Shown here piece by piece: positions 63,148-64,000 of a stretch of 64,000 nt of DNA (position 1 is the first letter of the stretch; each line of letters starts with the position of its first letter). The translations under genes and the position numbers were made by a program. The DNA comes from Zhongshania marina (GTDB lineage: Bacteria > Pseudomonadota > Gammaproteobacteria > Pseudomonadales > Spongiibacteraceae). The stretch is taken from the NCBI RefSeq assembly GCF_002915595.1, contig NZ_PQGG01000012.1:62001-126000 (forward strand). The letters are read 5' to 3'. Below the pieces are notes generated by a model, which saw only the letters and a program-made list of their open reading frames with translations, made no database searches and was not told the origin of the DNA.

Positions 63148-63636
63148 ATGAATAATATAAAAAATGCCTACGCCTGTCTTAAACATTGTTTGAGCAAAAT
63201 ACACTATTTGCTCTTAGTCGCCTGTGGCCTATTGCCGTGCTCTGCATTTAGCAGCGACTGGGGCACAGATACCATGAATGATGTAACAGTAGCTAAATCC
63301 CAAAAACTGAACTACCGCCCTACCATTAGCTTCTGTATAGAGCGCGATGAAACCACGGGTAAATTCCATGCATTCAATACCGATCAAGCCCGCTTTAACC
63401 GCGTTTGGATGGAACAAAACTCTGCCAAACATGGCAGCCAAGCGACCAAAGAGCTGATCAAAATGGGCTTTAAGGCGATATATAAATCTTTTTATAAACG
63501 CAGTGCCGGCGCCAAACGCTTTCTTCCAGATGAAGAGGGTCGGGTTGCGGTGTCAAATTATAGTGATTACCAAACCGACTACAGCGTTCACCTTAGCAGT
63601 GATTCGCTTACCTTTGGGCTTGCTCTCGCCTTTTGA
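63148..63636 (+). CDS. exported hypothetical protein
   Basis: A 162-residue protein with a signal peptide: IHYLLLVACGLLPCSAFSSDW, cleavage likely after SAFS. The mature part has polar segments (NYRPTISFCIERDETTGKFHAF) and ends in SLTFGLALAF, a beta strand closing with Phe as in outer membrane proteins. It may belong to the envelope, but no family was recognised. AGGGAG precedes the ATG by 11 bases. It is divergent from the two-component operon and may be its target. Confidence 0.65.
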   Translation: MNNIKNAYACLKHCLSKIHYLLLVACGLLPCSAFSSDWGTDTMNDVTVAKSQKLNYRPTISFCIERDETTGKFHAFNTDQARFNRVWMEQNSAKHGSQATKELIKMGFKAIYKSFYKRSAGAKRFLPDEEGRVAVSNYSDYQTDYSVHLSSDSLTFGLALAF

Positions 63637-63712
63637 TTCCAAGCCAAGCTACACCCATTGAAGCCGCCCCTGTTACAATACCCGCCGTTTATAATATGCG
63701 GATTCATCGCCA

Positions 63713-64000
63713 ATGCCTTCAAAGCCCAAAACTGCGAGCAAAACACCTCCTGCCGATACGCCTGTGGACACCGCTGCTTATGAAGGGCCGCCAGGGGTAT
63801 TTAAACGTATTGCGGTGATTGTCTACGACGCCTTCTTATTGTTCGCCGTTCTCTTCGTCGCGACATTAATTCCTGCCTATTTTATTAGCCCCGAATCGTT
63901 TGTTGCGAACCCAGCCACCGATAGCGTGGTACATGAATTAGACATTCCCCTACAGGGATGGATCTACCGCATATACCTGCTGCTATTAATCATAATATTT
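63713..64000 (+). CDS. RDD-family membrane protein, truncated by the window edge
   Basis: An ORF starting at ATG 63713, open to the window end (96 codons). The N-terminus is a basic, Pro/Thr-rich tail (MPSKPKTASKTPPAD), followed by GVFKRIAVIVYDAFLLFAVLFVATL, the R-x-x-x-x-x-x-D spacing of RDD domains, and a second hydrophobic segment at the edge. RDD proteins are small polytopic membrane proteins of mostly unknown role. The end is not visible. Confidence 0.75.
   Translation, partial: MPSKPKTASKTPPADTPVDTAAYEGPPGVFKRIAVIVYDAFLLFAVLFVATLIPAYFISPESFVANPATDSVVHELDIPLQGWIYRIYLLLLIIIF

Overview
The window reads as chromosomal DNA of a marine-type gammaproteobacterium, probably from the Spongiibacteraceae/Cellvibrionales neighbourhood. 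This is an inference from gene content and protein resemblance; no 16S gene is present. Supporting signs are the pabB-thrH-cysB order (known from Pseudomonas), tesA divergent from ybbA-ybbP, tamA-tamB, moaCDE, a Marinobacter-like fatty acyl-CoA reductase, and many lipid or xenobiotic catabolism genes. Coding density is high, and no insertion sequence, prophage, CRISPR array or rRNA operon was seen.

Layout. 0-7 kb: pabB, thrH, cysB, a cytosolic-type 5'-nucleotidase, an exported trypsin-like protease, and alr divergent from the protease. 7-11.5 kb: a YoeB/YefM toxin-antitoxin pair with its TGTACA operator, an alanine/sodium symporter, a D-cysteine desulfhydrase-type enzyme, a solitary yajC and xthA. 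11.7-17 kb: a SnoaL-like protein with an acyl-CoA ligase, a YkvA-like protein and two lipoproteins of unknown function. 17-23.5 kb: bcp-rmuC, PhzF, Nudix and flavin reductase genes, then a hydrolase-moaC-moaD-moaE operon for molybdenum cofactor. 23.6-24.5 kb: tRNA-Ser(GGA) with an unusual 22-bp inverted repeat at its 3' end. 24.5-30 kb: a TonB-dependent receptor, a long AT-rich gap with one possible 24-codon gene, rdgC and a MORN-like lipoprotein.

30-39 kb is the most catabolic part. A CPA1 antiporter and a haloalkane dehalogenase run rightward and meet a leftward cluster. In transcription order that cluster is a 2Fe-2S subunit, a molybdopterin hydroxylase, a metallo-beta-lactamase-fold hydrolase, a HIT protein, an amidohydrolase that has lost most canonical metal ligands, and a SnoaL-like protein. 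The molybdenum hydroxylase would use the cofactor made by moaCDE, about 15 kb away. 39-49 kb: a small outer membrane barrel, the alcohol-forming fatty acyl-CoA reductase, an MFS transporter and tamAB. 49-58 kb: an SDR lacking the Tyr/Lys pair, a TetR regulator, ybbP-ybbA/tesA, a DCC-family protein, fumC and bioA. 58-64 kb: a Kv-type channel with a C-terminal zinc ribbon, an AraC regulator that may start at CTG, a protein with a repeated His-Leu-Ser-Leu motif, an OmpR/EnvZ-type two-component system, an exported protein and a truncated RDD-family gene at the window edge.

No defence island or clearly new multi-gene system was found. The strongest leads are the metal-site-degenerate amidohydrolase cluster, the tRNA-Ser 3' inverted repeat, the repeat protein at 60.3 kb and the small ORF at 27.4 kb.
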